From Lutraria lutraria (taxonomy: Eukaryota; Mollusca; Bivalvia; Venerida; Mactridae): a DNA stretch of 64,000 nucleotides. A model generated the notes under the pieces. It did no database searches, had not been told where the DNA came from, and saw only the letters and a list, made by a program, of their open reading frames with translations. Where the stretch lies: assembly GCA_964023205.1 (NCBI GenBank), contig OZ026835.1, positions 23,201,817 to 23,265,816 on the forward strand, read 5' to 3'. How positions within the stretch are numbered: position 1 is the stretch's first letter; the number at the start of each line of letters is the position of its first letter. Made by a program: the position numbers and the translations under genes. This document shows, piece by piece, positions 1 to 11,316 of this stretch.

Positions 1-949
1 TGTCTGCAAAATTTACAATACTTATATATAATATTCAGCCTTCAGAGAAAGGCAATAGAATGTGATTTTTATTGTTTGTTTGTACCTTATAATCAATCAC
101 AATATTTCCTAAACATCTGACTAATTGTTACAATTTAAATATTGTTCACATGTTTATATATCATTCTGTTCTTCTTGTAAATTCTGTATGCACCACAGTG
201 ACTATGATCTATGATTTGTAATTTTGTATGTATGGCTATAAATATGTATGTATTTAATGCCAAATACAATTCTGCTCTGTTTAACTTAGTGTATTTTTCA
301 TAGCGTGCCACTATTTAAGTAAATTGTTTTAGCAGCATTAAATCATGTTATATATTGTTTTTAGGAGTCCAGAATGATTAAGGTCTATTTTTCATACTCT
401 AATTTACGCATTTTTGACAGTTTTAGATATTGATTTTATTTCACTATTTTGATTTTATACTTGTACTTCAACATCATGTACTTGTTGAAATTATGCAGTT
501 ACAGTGATTATTTTAATCCAATTTGTGTAGAACATTGTAAATATTAGAGTGTTTCCTTTTCAAAAGAACAGTTGTTTTACTAATGGATTGATTGGATTCT
601 ACTGACTGATTGAATACTCAATGCTTTGTGTAATCTGCGCGGGAATGTATGGTAAATACCGACAAAGGGAAGTTCAGTTGTTTATACGAACTATTTCACG
701 GATTATTTCATACTGATCATTTGTATTGATATATATTTGGATGTGTCTTTGAGGAACGTGATAGGAATAACCTCATATTTATGATATTAAGCTAGTGTTG
801 TGCTTTAGGAACCCAGCGAGCATATCAAGACACGCCTTTGCCAAATGTACTCTAGACGATAAACTCGTTCATATATCTGACGAGATGAGATTTATACATG
901 ATGAACAAGTGCAGTGTAGTCTCGGCATGAACAACTTACTGTCTATTCT
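1..949. other. AT-rich sequence with no recognised gene
   Basis: No open frame with recognisable motifs, no tandem repeat and no inverted-repeat element was seen. The last few hundred bases may be the 5' leader of the LINE that begins at 950, but nothing in the sequence proves it. Confidence 0.5.
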
Positions 950-1648
950 ATGAATGAAAAAGTAAATGATGTTATTAAAACTTCAAATGCACAAACAGAT
1001 TTCTTAAAGACCATAGCATACAAATCCATCGACATTGAAGCTTGATCCAGACGCAACAATCTAATCTTCAGAGGATTTGCTGAGAACTACGGCGAAGACT
1101 GCTTTGAGATAATTCATGACTTTCTCCGCAACTGCCTAGACATCGACCCTCATCATGTATATATCACCAGAGCACACAGATTAGGAAGACGAAACCCATC
1201 GAGATCAGTTATGACTAGACCCATCATTGCTAATTTTCGCGATTACGACAATATACAAATGATCATGAACAATGTAAAGCGCTTATGTGGTACCAACCTG
1301 TATGTTGACCATGATTATCCTAGGGAAATCCAAGAGGCTCGGTCACGTATTTGGCTGACGTACAAGGAGATCAAACAGAACATTCCTAGAAGCAGACTGC
1401 AAATTTTGTATCCTGCAAAACTGATTCATGAGGGCGTAGTCGTGCGTGACAAATTTCCGGAATGGAATAAATATATAGGGTCAAATAGACTAATACAGTT
1501 AGACCAAATTGGTAATTTAAAGCACCAACTCATGCACCAGCTCAGACACAAACTCATACGCAATACACAGCACAGAAGCTTTCTGAGAGTGAAATTAGTC
1601 ATAAACAAACAGGTACCACAACGCCACCGTCACATCCAGTTCCCGTGA
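950..1648 (+). pseudogene. LINE ORF1 (L1-type RRM nucleic-acid-binding protein), broken
   Basis: One frame runs from an ATG at 950 to a TGA ending at 1648, with a single internal TGA at 1043-1045. Diagnostic pieces are RRNNLIFRGFAENYGED, AHRLGRR, TRPIIANFRDYDN and the C-terminal EARSRIWLTYKEIKQ. They follow the order of the RRM and C-terminal domains of L1-like ORF1 proteins, which coat LINE RNA as a nucleic-acid chaperone. The region before the RRM is short and no coiled coil was evident. The product would be cut at residue 31, so this is a pseudogene. A proline-rich tail appears to continue past 1648 in other frames. Confidence 0.75.
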
Positions 1649-2092
1649 CCATCACCCCTATGGAAAATGCTCCGCCCCAGGTATCACCCAGTGTCGACCA
1701 TCCCTGCTTGGAAGACACCGCAGTTAAAAAACTTTAGTGTGCGATATGAATAATCTGTTATTAGGGAAAACGGTGCCTTACACTCGTGGACGTTCACGCA
1801 TCGCGAAAAATACAAGAATTCAGAACGCCGATCTAGTACAGCTGTATCATATAAAACGCAACACCAGTGACAGTCGTTTGAGACCACGCCCACATGTAGA
1901 CTGGGTTTTACCTGTGTCTAAATTAAGCAAGGGTAAAACCATCGAGGGTGCTATAAATAACTCGTAACCGGAAACAGAATGTGCTATAAATAACTCAAAG
2001 TCAGACACGGACGGTGTATCACGTGCACATAGCGACAATCCAGGACAACCACCCACGCAATCAATGTTTTAACAATAGGAGGAGTCTACAAA
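1649..2092 (+). other. LINE inter-ORF region
   Basis: This stretch between ORF1 and the first endonuclease motif holds short frames only. A short near-duplicate phrase (GTGCTATAAATAACTC) occurs at about 1949 and 1980. It probably contains the degraded end of ORF1 and start of ORF2; no separate gene is seen. Confidence 0.45.
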
Positions 2093-2721
2093 GGTCACGC
2101 TTGACTGCGCTTTACTGAACATTCAGGGACTTGTCACAAGAAGATCGAATAAATTAAATTCACCGAAAATGTTGTCTATTTTCAGCTCACATAATATTGT
2201 GTTGTTGACGGAAACATGGGTGAATGACTATTGCGATTTAAATGTAGAAAATTTCGAACATTTCATTTTAAATAGAACAGAGAACAAGGTAAATAGTAAA
2301 CGATCGTCAGGTGGTGTTATAGTTTATCAAAAATGAGTATGTCTCTAAAGAAACTTTAGTTTTTACATACGAAGATGATATTATTTGTGTAAAAATTAGC
2401 GGTGATAAATTGTTTTTGGATCATGACATGTATTTTTGTTTATGCTATGCAGTCCCAGAACGCAGTAGTTATGGCAGTCTGTAATTGAGTTAGAGATGCA
2501 GTCGGTAAATATACGTTTGTTGGTACAAGGGGGTCAAGTGTAGTAGACTATGTTATTACTACAACAAATTTATTGACACATGTTAACTCATTTTATGTCC
2601 ATGACCCCAATATACTATCTGATCATTGTCTGGTTGATTTTTTGTTTACTTTTAACCAATCTACTCAGTTTACACATGCGAGGAACAATCAACATGATAC
2701 ATGCACACAATTTGTAAATGG
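2093..2721 (+). pseudogene. LINE ORF2 endonuclease (EEP/APE-type) domain, broken
   Basis: Translated pieces in shifting frames give LLNIQGLVTRRSNK, the motif LLTETWVND (the TETW acid of APE-type LINE endonucleases), SSGGVIVYQK, and further on VDYVITTT and a terminal LSDHCLVDF block with the SDH signature. Stops after about 2335 and several frameshifts destroy the frame. In a live element this domain nicks target DNA to prime reverse transcription. The segment ends at the pearl-like insertion. Skipping the insert and one 7-bp duplicate continues into KWDKTKKD, the usual linker after the endonuclease. Confidence 0.75.
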
Positions 2722-4033
2722 ACAAGAGGGCCAAGATGGCCCTATATCGCTCACATGACAATCACTGTTCACTCATTAAAACATTGTTTTGAACCGGTGA
2801 CCTAGTTTTTGACCCCAGATGACCCATGTTAGAACTTGTCCTACATATAAATAAGACAAACATTCTGACAAATTTTGGTGAAGATCCAATCAAAACCATG
2901 AAAACTACAGCATAGACAAGGTTTTCCTAAGATTTGACCTCGTGACCTAGTTTTTGACCCCAGACGACCTATGTTCGAATTTGTCTTACATATCATTAAG
3001 ACAAACATTCTGACTAGGTTTGGTGAAGATACGATCAAAATTTGACATCTACAGTGTTAATAAGGTTTTCCTAAGATTTGACCTTGTGACCTGGTTTTGA
3101 CCCTAGGTGACCCATATTTAAACTTGTCCTTAATATCATTAAGACAAACAATCTGACAAGGTTTGGCCAAGATCCAATTAAAACCATGACATTTAGAGAT
3201 TTTACAAGATTTTTATCAAGATTTGACCTGGTGTCCCAGTTTTTGACCCCGGCTGACCCATGTTCAACCTTGACCCACATATCATTGGGGCAAACATTCT
3301 GACAAGGTTTGGTGAAGATCCAATTAAAACTGTGACATCTACAGTGTTAACAAAGTTTTCCTAAGATTTGACCTGGTGACCTAGTTATTGACCCCAGATG
3401 ACCCATATTTATACTTGACCGTTATATCATTAGAACAAACGATTTGACAAAGTTTGGTGAAGATCCAATAATAACTGTGAAATCTACAGTGTTAACATGG
3501 TTTTTCATTAGATTTGACCTAGCTACCTAGTTTTTGACCCAAGATGACCCATGTTTGAACTCGTCCAAGATATTATGAAGACAAGCATTTTGACAAAGTT
3601 TCATGATCATCCAATCAAAACAGTGACTTCTAGAGTGTTCACAAGGTTTTCCAGCAATTTGCCCTAGTGACCTAGTTTTTCACCGGAAATGACCCATTAT
3701 CAAACTTGACCTACATATTATTAAAATAAACATTCTGACAAAGTTTCATGAAGATCCAGTCAAAACAGTGATTTCTAAAGTGTTCACAAGGTTTTCCCTT
3801 ATTTGGCCCTGGTGACCTAGTTTTTTACCCAAAATGGCCCAATATCGAACTCGTCCGAGATTTTGTTGATATTAACGTTCTGACCCAGTTTTGCTAAAAT
3901 TGAGCTAAAAATGTGGCCCCTAGTGTGGTCACAACATAAAGTTTGACGACGCACGACGCACACCGCACGCCGCTGGACGGAGAGTGATCCTAATAGCTCA
4001 CTTTGTCACTTTGTGACATGTGAGCTAAAAATA
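2722..4033 (+). mobile_element. Pearl-like interspersed element, copy 1 (tandem-core, non-autonomous)
   Basis: It begins ACAAGAGGGCCAAGATGGCC, whose AGGGCCAAGATGGCCCT part can fold as a hairpin. The middle is about eight diverged units of roughly 144 bp, each carrying a TGACCTAGTTTTTGACCC-type block and TCTGACAAGGTTTGGTGAAG. A GACG-rich stretch follows, then a terminal hairpin formed by AGCTCAC and GTGAGCT before TAAAAAT. No coding capacity. A 7-bp TAAATGG lies at both sides (2715-2721 and 4034-4040). The plan of unique ends, tandem core and 3' hairpin resembles oyster pearl and other Helitron/Helentron-associated elements; that affiliation is inference. It is inserted in the LINE ORF2. Confidence 0.8.
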
Positions 4034-6653
4034 TAAATGGGATAAAACTAAAAAAGACAGTTCTATTGCAGAACTTGGAAGTATAAGTGTACAAATACCC
4101 TTAAAACTTTGAGTGAATATATTGATGATTGTTCTTCTTCTGTTGATATTGATAATTGTGTTTATGATATGTCAAATATTTTAGATAATGTAGTGTCTCC
4201 TTTGTTAAAACGTATGACAGAATGTGTCACAAATTGATGAAGGGGACTCAAATAGTGGTTCTACTCAACCATAGTTTAATGTTGAATGTTTTGAAAATTG
4301 TAAATTATTTTATTCAGCTTTAAATAAATACAGAAATAATAAGTCAGAAGAAAACTGCGAAAACATGGTTTTAACTAGGTCTCAATATAAAGCATGCTTA
4401 CCTAAGTGTAGGTACCAGTATGATAATGATTAAACAATGAAATTAACAGAAGCTAGATTTAAAAATACAAAGCTTTACTGGAATATGTTAAAACATTAGG
4501 AGCTGGTTTACCGAAGTCTAGCATTTCGTTGACGACTTTCGAACAGTACTTTAAAAGTGTTAACAACCCATATAGTCCATTTTTTACCCCTGATGACGAC
4601 ATTTTATATTTTGTAGAAACGTACGAACGTAAGGAATTTTATATAATGTTTCATGAATTAAACATTTATCGATCTATCGATGACGTAATAAACGGTATAA
4701 ACCAACTAAGTTTAAATAAAAGTGGTGGCCCAGATCTATGCATTAATGAAATGTTTATACATGGTAAACATATTTTGGTACCATATTTGTTATAACTTTT
4801 TAATAGAATTTTTGAATTAGGGTATTTTCCTGAAAGTTGGTCTGCCGGTTATGTAATCCCTCTTCACAAGAAAGGGGGCTTAAACGATGAAAATAATTAT
4901 AGAGGGATTACCCTGCTGAGTACGTTGGGAAAGTTGTTTACACGGTTATTGAATAATAGATTAACTCATTGGACAGAGGAATATTCAGTGTATATCAAGG
5001 CACAGGCGGGATTTGGTGTGCATATGGGCAAAACGGTTAATATTTTTGTTTTACACGACCTTATTAGTCACATGCTAAACCAAGGGAAAAAATTATATTG
5101 CGCGTTTATTGATTTCACAAAGGCGTTTGATTATATTGTCAGTGATAATTTATGGTCAAAACTAATTTACTTACGGATAAGGGGGGAAATTTTGAATATT
5201 ATTAGATCAGTGTATAACTCCGTAAAATCTAGAGTAAAACATTGTAATGAATTAAGTGATGAGTTTGAATGTATGCTTGCATGGTGTCAGGCAGGGTGAA
5301 TGTCTCCCTTTTTATTCTCAATTTATTAAAACGATATAGACACTAAGTTTATTGAAAAAGGTATTGAAGGTATAGATGTTGAAACTTTTAAAATGTTTTT
5401 AATTCTTTACGCTGATGATATGGTTATTTTTGCTAATAATAAGGAAGAATTACAAGCGAGTTTAGATCTACTATCAGAGTATTGTACAAGATGGAAATTA
5501 GTAGTAAATGTTAGCAAAACAAAAATTATGTGTTTCAGAAAAGGTGGACGCTTATCACAAAATGAAATGTTTTTATATGGTGGAAATGTCGTTGTGATTG
5601 TTAACAAGTTTACATATCTAGGTATTGTTTTTTCTACTGGTGGATCTTTTTCTGAAGCGCAAACAACACTTGCTGGTCAAGCATTAAAAGCAATTTTTAA
5701 AATGAATAAATATTTATACAAGTTTACAAACATTACCATTAGGCATAGATTAGACCTGTTCGATAAATTAAAAATACCAGGGTGATGCTATAGAGAAAGT
5801 ACAGTTACCATTTATGAAAAGAATACGACACAAGATGATTTTATTTATGGTGAACTCGGGAGAAGTAATTTACAAGCAATGAGGTATTACAATATAATAA
5901 AATATTGGGTAAAACTATTACAATATAATAAAATATTGGGTAAAACTATTACAATCTAATAAAATATTGGGTAAAACTATTATAATATAATAAAATATTG
6001 GGTAAAACTATTACAATATAATAAAATATTGGGTAAAACTTATGATTACAATATAATAAAATATTGGGTAAAACTATTACATACTGATGGAAATAAATTT
6101 AATAAAAAGGTATATCTTATGTTAAAAACTGATAGTGATGTTAATCCAGAAAAGAAAAACTGGTGTATGTTGTAAATACAATTAATAAATAGTCTTGGTC
6201 TTTATGAAGTTTGGTTATATCAAGAAGTAGGAAATGTAAACAAGTTCTTGTCTCTTGTGAAACAACAAATTTATGATCAATTTGTCCAATGTTGGAATGG
6301 CAGAATACAAAACTCTAGTAGGGCCTCTTTATATAAGCATATTTCGTCATTTAAATTACAACCTTATATTGATATATGTAATATTCCAAAATTTAGACAT
6401 GTTTTAACAAGACTCAGAATTGCATAAGTGCACAAATTATAATATTTTAGAAGACGAATATCATTTTGTTTTGGAATGCAATTTATATAATGAATTAAGA
6501 ATACAGTATCTTCCTAGACATTATCGTTGTAGACCAAACACGCAGAAATTTGTAGAATTATTAACATGTGAAAACCCAGAATTGATAAAAAAATTATGCG
6601 CATTCATCTTTAAAGCTTTTGCTGTGAGAACACATGAATTGTATAGAAATTAA
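4034..6653 (+). pseudogene. LINE ORF2 reverse transcriptase and C-terminal domain, broken
   Basis: RT motifs are readable in order. NQLSLNKSGGPDLCINEMF (near 4700) is followed by YRGITLLSTLGKLFTRLLNN (about 4899-4957), CAFIDFTKAFDYIVSDNLW (near 5100) with the first catalytic Asp, and MSPFLFSIY after a stop. The catalytic LYADDMVIFA box has its YADD codons at 5408-5419. Downstream come VNVSKTKIMCF and KFTYLGIVFSTGGSF. The C-terminus at 6420-6653 reads CTNYNILEDEYHFVLEC, a Cys/His arrangement common at the end of such LINEs. Stops at about 4793, 5297 and 5784 plus frameshifts leave it non-functional. A minisatellite interrupts the thumb or linker region. Confidence 0.85.
5884..6078 (+). repeat. 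31-bp minisatellite inside LINE ORF2
   Basis: About six near-identical copies of a 31-bp unit beginning TATTACAATATAATAAAATA and ending TTGGGTAAAAC; the last carries a small insertion. The ancestral single copy encodes the ORF2 stretch YYNIIKYWVKLL, a conserved block in this LINE type. Because 31 is not a multiple of three, each extra copy shifts the frame. Confidence 0.85.
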
Positions 6654-6961
6654 TTCTAGTTTTTAATTTAAAGTAGTATATTTGTTTTTGTAATACATAA
6701 AACTATGTACAACGATACATTGATATGCTTAGGATACCTATAGGGTATATGCACATAACTTTACTTCATACTTTTTGTAATACATATAACTATATGTACA
6801 TCCTTCTTGTAATATATTCGTTTTGTAGTACATATAATTATGTAAATTGATGCATTGATATTCTAAGAGGATACTCATAGGGTATATGAACTTACTCTTT
6901 GTAAAGTAACATTTGATACTTGTAATACTTATTTTATATATATTACTATGATTAGTATAAT
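6654..6961 (+). repeat. LINE 3' region with a diverged tandem duplication
   Basis: After the ORF2 stop, phrases such as GATATGCTTAGGATAC, TAGGGTATATG and TACATATAA recur about 147 bp apart (near 6720 and 6870). This looks like a 3' UTR built from two diverged units. The hAT element starts at 6962, so the true LINE 3' end is either here or beyond 9926. Confidence 0.5.
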
Positions 6962-7448
6962 TAGGGCTTTCCCGATATGGCTGTGTACCTGTACAGTGCT
7001 AAACGATATACGTATCGTATCGGAAGGTCCTGTATCGGCCGTATTGCGGTTTTTATTTACCTTTACATTAAAAACTCCTAGAATGTTGAACAACTGAACT
7101 AGATTGTGAATTTACTCTCATTTGATTGTCGACAATGCTAATACTCAACTAATATCAGGGGTTACACATTTATAGACATTAGCCGCATGAGGTAAAGCTA
7201 GACCACAAATTCGATTCGAATATTCAGATTTTGGCGAGTAGATATTGACTTATAAATTATATTAATTTATTAAACAATATTTTAGAATTTTACATTTAAC
7301 AAACGAAGAGTAGATTTTTTTAATTTTCCGAAAAATAGAACACAATCATGTACGAATATTCAAGCAGCTGATTTGAGTGCCAGCTTTACCTGTAAAGTGT
7401 TTACAAACATTGCCGTCGTCTACACTAGCAATCTATCATTACCGAAAA

Positions 7449-7664
7449 ATGTCAGAAGCAACAAGTAACTTTAAAGCTCCACCAAGTAATAATTTTGCAT
7501 CAAAATTATGGCAGCATTTTGGTTTGCCGATTGATAAAACAAAGAAGCATGTAGCTATCTGTTAGAAGTGTCACCATGATGTCAAGTATAGTGGTGGGAC
7601 TAACAACCTTAGAAAGCACACGTCTCGTTATTGTAACATTTCAACAGTTGATTATTTAATTTAG
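7449..7664 (+). pseudogene. hAT transposase N-terminus, BED zinc finger, with premature stop
   Basis: From the ATG at 7449 the frame reads MSEATSNFKAPPSNNFASK and then LWQHFGLP, continuing to HVAIC, a TAG at 7563-7565, then KCHHDVKYSGGTNNLRKH and RYC. This is the BED pattern: aromatic W and F, then Cys-x2-Cys (the stop falls between the two cysteines), then GGTxNLxxH and a closing Cys/His. A single base change from a sense codon probably made the stop. The frame closes at 7664, so this is only the DNA-binding end of a roughly 600-residue protein type. It is carried by the surrounding hAT element. Confidence 0.8.
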
Positions 7665-8366
7665 TATTGTTAATCAATAATCACAAAACCTGATTCTTTA
7701 ATGTTTAAATTGTTTATAAGACAAAATAAGAATTAAACGAGTGCAAATATTAGTAGTCTTGTTATTATTGTGACTAGAATTGTGACTGATTATTATGAAT
7801 TGATATAACGTCATTTATGGGACGGATTTTAAAACTTGATTCTGTTTTAGTGTTTCTGCGAAATCAACTACTGGTAAATATTTGTGAATCAAATTGCTGA
7901 CTTTAAGAACAAGACAATTTTAGTTTTACACCTTTTTTCGTGAATGTGTCTAAGCTCACTTTTGACCTATATTTCTTGGCATGACGTATTAATTACTCAG
8001 AAGAAATTCCTCATTCTATTGGATGATTCAGAAGAAAAACCCTTCCTTCCATTGGGTGAAATCAACTAGCGTAGAAAAGTTAAGACTACGCCAACTTATA
8101 GCTAGTCTGCATTGTGTAATGTGTACTTCTTGTGTTTATAAAATTTGTAAAGTAAAAATGTACGAAAATGTATTCTTCTGCGGTGGAAATTAATTATAAA
8201 CCGTTCTTGACAAACATTTTACATTTATTTAAATTAATATACAGCAGATATGAGTAAATGCGTAATTTATTTAGCTGACCTAATTTTAATGCGTGACCTA
8301 ATTGGACTGCTAGGTGATAAGTGGTGTTCACACGTTACTATAATGCGGCAACTTAGGAATTAAATA

Positions 8367-9669
8367 ACAAGAGGGCCAAGATGGCCCTATATCGCTCACA
8401 TGACAATCACTGTTCACTCATTAAAACATTGTTTTGAACTGGTGACCTAGTTTTTGACCCCAGATGACCCATGTTAGAACTTGTCCTACATATAAATAAG
8501 ACAAACATTCTGACAAAATTTGGTGAAGATCCATGAAAACTACAGCATAGACAAGGTTTTCCTAAGATTTGACCTCGTTTCCTAGTTTTTTACCCCAGAC
8601 TACCTATGTTCGAATTTGTCTTACATATCATTAAGACAAACATTCTGACTAGGTGTGGTGAAGATACGATCAAAATTTGACATCTACAGTGTTAATAAGG
8701 TTTTCCTAAGATTTGACCTTGTGACCTGGTTTTTGACCCTAGGTGACCCATATTTGTCCTTAATATCATTAAGACAAACAATCTGACAAGGTTTGGCCAA
8801 GATCCAATTAAAACCATGACATTTAGAGCTTTACAAGATTTTTACCTAAGATTTGACCTGGTGACCCAGTTTTTGACCCAAGCTGACCCATATTCAACCT
8901 TGACCCACATATCATTGAGGCAAACATTCTGACAAGGTTTGGTGAAGATCCAATTAAAACGGTGACATCTACAGTGTTAACAAAGTTTTCCTAAGATTTG
9001 ACCTGGTGACCTAGTTATTGACCCCAGATGACCCATATTTATATTTGACCGTTATATCATTAAAACAAACGATTTGACAAAGTTTGGTGAAGATCCAATA
9101 ATAACTGTGAAATCTACAGTGTTAACATGGTTTTTCATAAGATTTGACCTAGCTACCTAGTTTTTGACCAAAGATGACCCATGTTCGAACTCGTCCAAGA
9201 TATTATGAAGACAAACATTCTGACAAGGTTTCATGATCATCCAATTAAAACAGTGACTTCTAGAGTGTTCACAAGGTTTTCCAGCAATTTGCCCTAGTGA
9301 CCTAGTTTTTCACCGGAAATTACCCATTATCAAACTTGACCTACATATTATTAAAATAAACATTCTGACAAAGTTTCATGAAGATCCAGTCAAAACAGTG
9401 ATTTCTAAAGTGTTCACAAGGTTTTCCCTTATTTGGCCCTGGTGACCTAGTTTTTTACCCAAAATGGCCCAATATCGATCTCGTCCGAGATTTTGTTGAT
9501 ATTAACGTTCTGACCCAGTTTTGCTAAAATTGAGCTAAAAATGTGGCCCCTAGTGTGGTCACAACATAAAGTTTGACGACGCACGACGCACACCGCACGA
9601 CGCACGCCGCCAGACGGAGAGTGATCCTAATAGCTCACTTTGTCACTTTGTGACATGTGAGCTAAAAAT
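8367..9669 (+). mobile_element. Pearl-like interspersed element, copy 2
   Basis: Near-identical in order and sequence to copy 1: start ACAAGAGGGCCAAGATGGCC, about eight core units of roughly 144 bp, GACG-rich stretch, terminal AGCTCAC/GTGAGCT hairpin and TAAAAAT end. It differs by small deletions, for example in the first unit and near 8754. It is nested inside the hAT element. No clear target duplication was found at this copy. Confidence 0.82.
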
Positions 9670-9925
9670 CATGCATCATAGCATCAAACTATGATCAAAG
9701 ACTCTTCGCGACTGTCTTTTTAAAGACATTTCTTGTTAAAAGTTTAATTAGGAGTTTCTAGCACCAAACAGGTGTGCAGTGTTCCCCAAAACACTAATAT
9801 TACAACGTTTTTCATTACTTTGAAGTACTTTCATATCGTATCATAGATATCGCATATCGCTAGTACCGTATCGCAATACCTATCGTATTGGCTGAGATCT
9901 GTATCGGGACAGCCCTAAGTATAAT

Positions 9926-10349
9926 TGTGTGTAAATGTATGATTTGATAGTTTTCTGAATACATACACATTCCCAACACACACGCATCCGCACACACATA
10001 CACCACCCACACATGCACATAAATGCATACCTCATACATACATACAACAATTATTTATAATTTTTATACTTAACCCTTAGTGATTGTAAGTGTAAATATG
10101 TTCTTGTTTAATAGTTGTGGCAATATGTTCTGTCCACTGGCTAATTCTTGTAATTTCGATTTCGTATAAGAAAAAGCCATATGTGGAAATATACATTAAA
10201 ACTCTATAATTATGGGGACGATCATTTTATAATATTTCGGCTTGTTAAAAATCAACACCAAATTTATCCGATTATCAGTAATAAAACGAAATCATCATGC
10301 TTATCATCGGATTAGACAATAATTTTATTATTTGATTATGTTTAGTATA
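9926..10349. repeat. CA/CATA-rich low-complexity tract and unrecognised AT-rich DNA
   Basis: From about 9965 to 10047 the sequence is an imperfect run of CACA, CATA and CATAC steps. The rest to 10349 is AT-rich without recognisable features and may include the displaced 3' end of the LINE. Confidence 0.5.
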
Positions 10350-11316
10350 CAGTACAGTTTGGGTGATTTGTCCGATTTTCGCGTTTCCCCCGCGTTCGTA
10401 ATTGGCAATTTATCATCTGTAGCAGCGATTTTCTTCACAGCATCAAAAAACGCGAATCACCGCAATGTGGCTATTCACCGCGTTTTTTATGACTTATTAT
10501 CAGTCGGTAATCTTTGATAGCGATGGATCACGGTGATTCGTGAACGTCTAAAGCCGACTCTCAAGTAGCTAAAATGATATTTATTGTGAATCTTTCTTCT
10601 ACTTTCGCTTTCTGTTGACCGTTCATTTTCCGAAAACAGTCACATGGTAAGATAATTCAGGATTTAACACTTACTAAATCCATCTGCCAAGACCTACTGA
10701 AATCCAGACATCTGATTAAATTTTGTCAAGTAGGAAATCCCATTCTTGAAGTAAAGATGTAGAAAAAAACGGCGAATTGCTAAGCGAGTTTGTAAACTGT
10801 GTAGCTATGTTTTACATATGCAGCTTTATGTACAGGGCGAGATTCATATGTCTATTTTTAGTGTTTTACATATCGAGTCACAGTCTCTCATTTTACCTAT
10901 GTAGCTCGGTGCTCTAATCAATAAAACCAGTCCACTGTTTACATGTAATATTATTTCGCGCAATAATATACGAAAGCTGACAGATTAATTAAAGCTCACC
11001 AACTACTATTAAGTTCTCAACACTCGTTGATTATAATTAATGTCAACGCTAATTTTTCACACATATCAGGTAACAATTTTTTCACAAAAGCGCAATTAAA
11101 TAATGTGTGAATAACACTGTCATTGACAAGAAATTTGTAAGTTTTGAGTAAACTAAAGAGGTGACATCGCGTATCACCGGGTTGAGCAAACGTCATCGCA
11201 ATCCACCGCGAATTATTGCCCTTCAGTGGTGACGGTCACCGTCGATCATCGTCATATTCTGAGTGATCTACCTGTGGCTTAGCGTGAAAATCGGACAAAT
11301 CACCCGAACCGTACTG
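10350..11316. mobile_element. Non-autonomous Tc1/mariner-type element (967 bp)
   Basis: Inverted ends CAGTACAGTTTGGGTGATTT and CAGTACGGTTCGGGTGATTT (right end, reverse complement) continue through TGTCCGATTTTC, giving about 33 bp with three mismatches. TA dinucleotides flank both ends (10348-10349 and 11317-11318). The CAGT start plus TA duplication fits the Tc1/mariner/pogo group. Internally there is a hairpin AAAAAACGCG/CGCGTTTTTT near 10446-10488 and GTGATTCG/ATCACCG-like subterminal motifs. No transposase frame is visible, so it would need a helper. Superfamily is inferred from ends only. Confidence 0.8.

Larger units (their letters stand above)
950..6961 (+). mobile_element. Degraded non-LTR retrotransposon (LINE) with ORF1 and ORF2
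   Basis: A two-ORF LINE relic. An L1-type RNA-binding ORF1 (950-1648) is followed by an ORF2 with an endonuclease part (about 2093-2721), a reverse transcriptase part (about 4500-5785) and a cysteine/histidine-bearing C-terminus (6420-6653). It is interrupted by a pearl-like element at 2722-4033 and bounded downstream by a hAT insertion at 6962. Multiple stops and frameshifts make it inactive. A minus-strand relative lies at 40480-41345 and a 3' relative at 55108-55600. The clade was not assigned: the RT and C-terminus look CR1/jockey-like while ORF1 has the L1-type RRM layout. The 5' and 3' limits are approximate. Confidence 0.85.
6962..9917. mobile_element. hAT-superfamily DNA transposon, internally deleted, with perfect 8-bp TSD
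   Basis: Terminal inverted repeats TAGGGCTTTCCCGATA and TAGGGCTGTCCCGATA (right end, reverse complement) match at 15 of 16 positions. A perfect 8-bp direct repeat AGTATAAT lies just outside (6954-6961 and 9918-9925), the target-duplication length of hAT elements. Inside is a BED zinc-finger coding remnant (7449-7664), the usual N-terminal DNA-binding domain of many hAT transposases. No RNase H-like catalytic core or dimerisation region was found, so most of the transposase is deleted. A pearl-like element occupies 8367-9669. Subterminal CGTATCGTATCG-like repeats are present at both ends. Confidence 0.88.
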
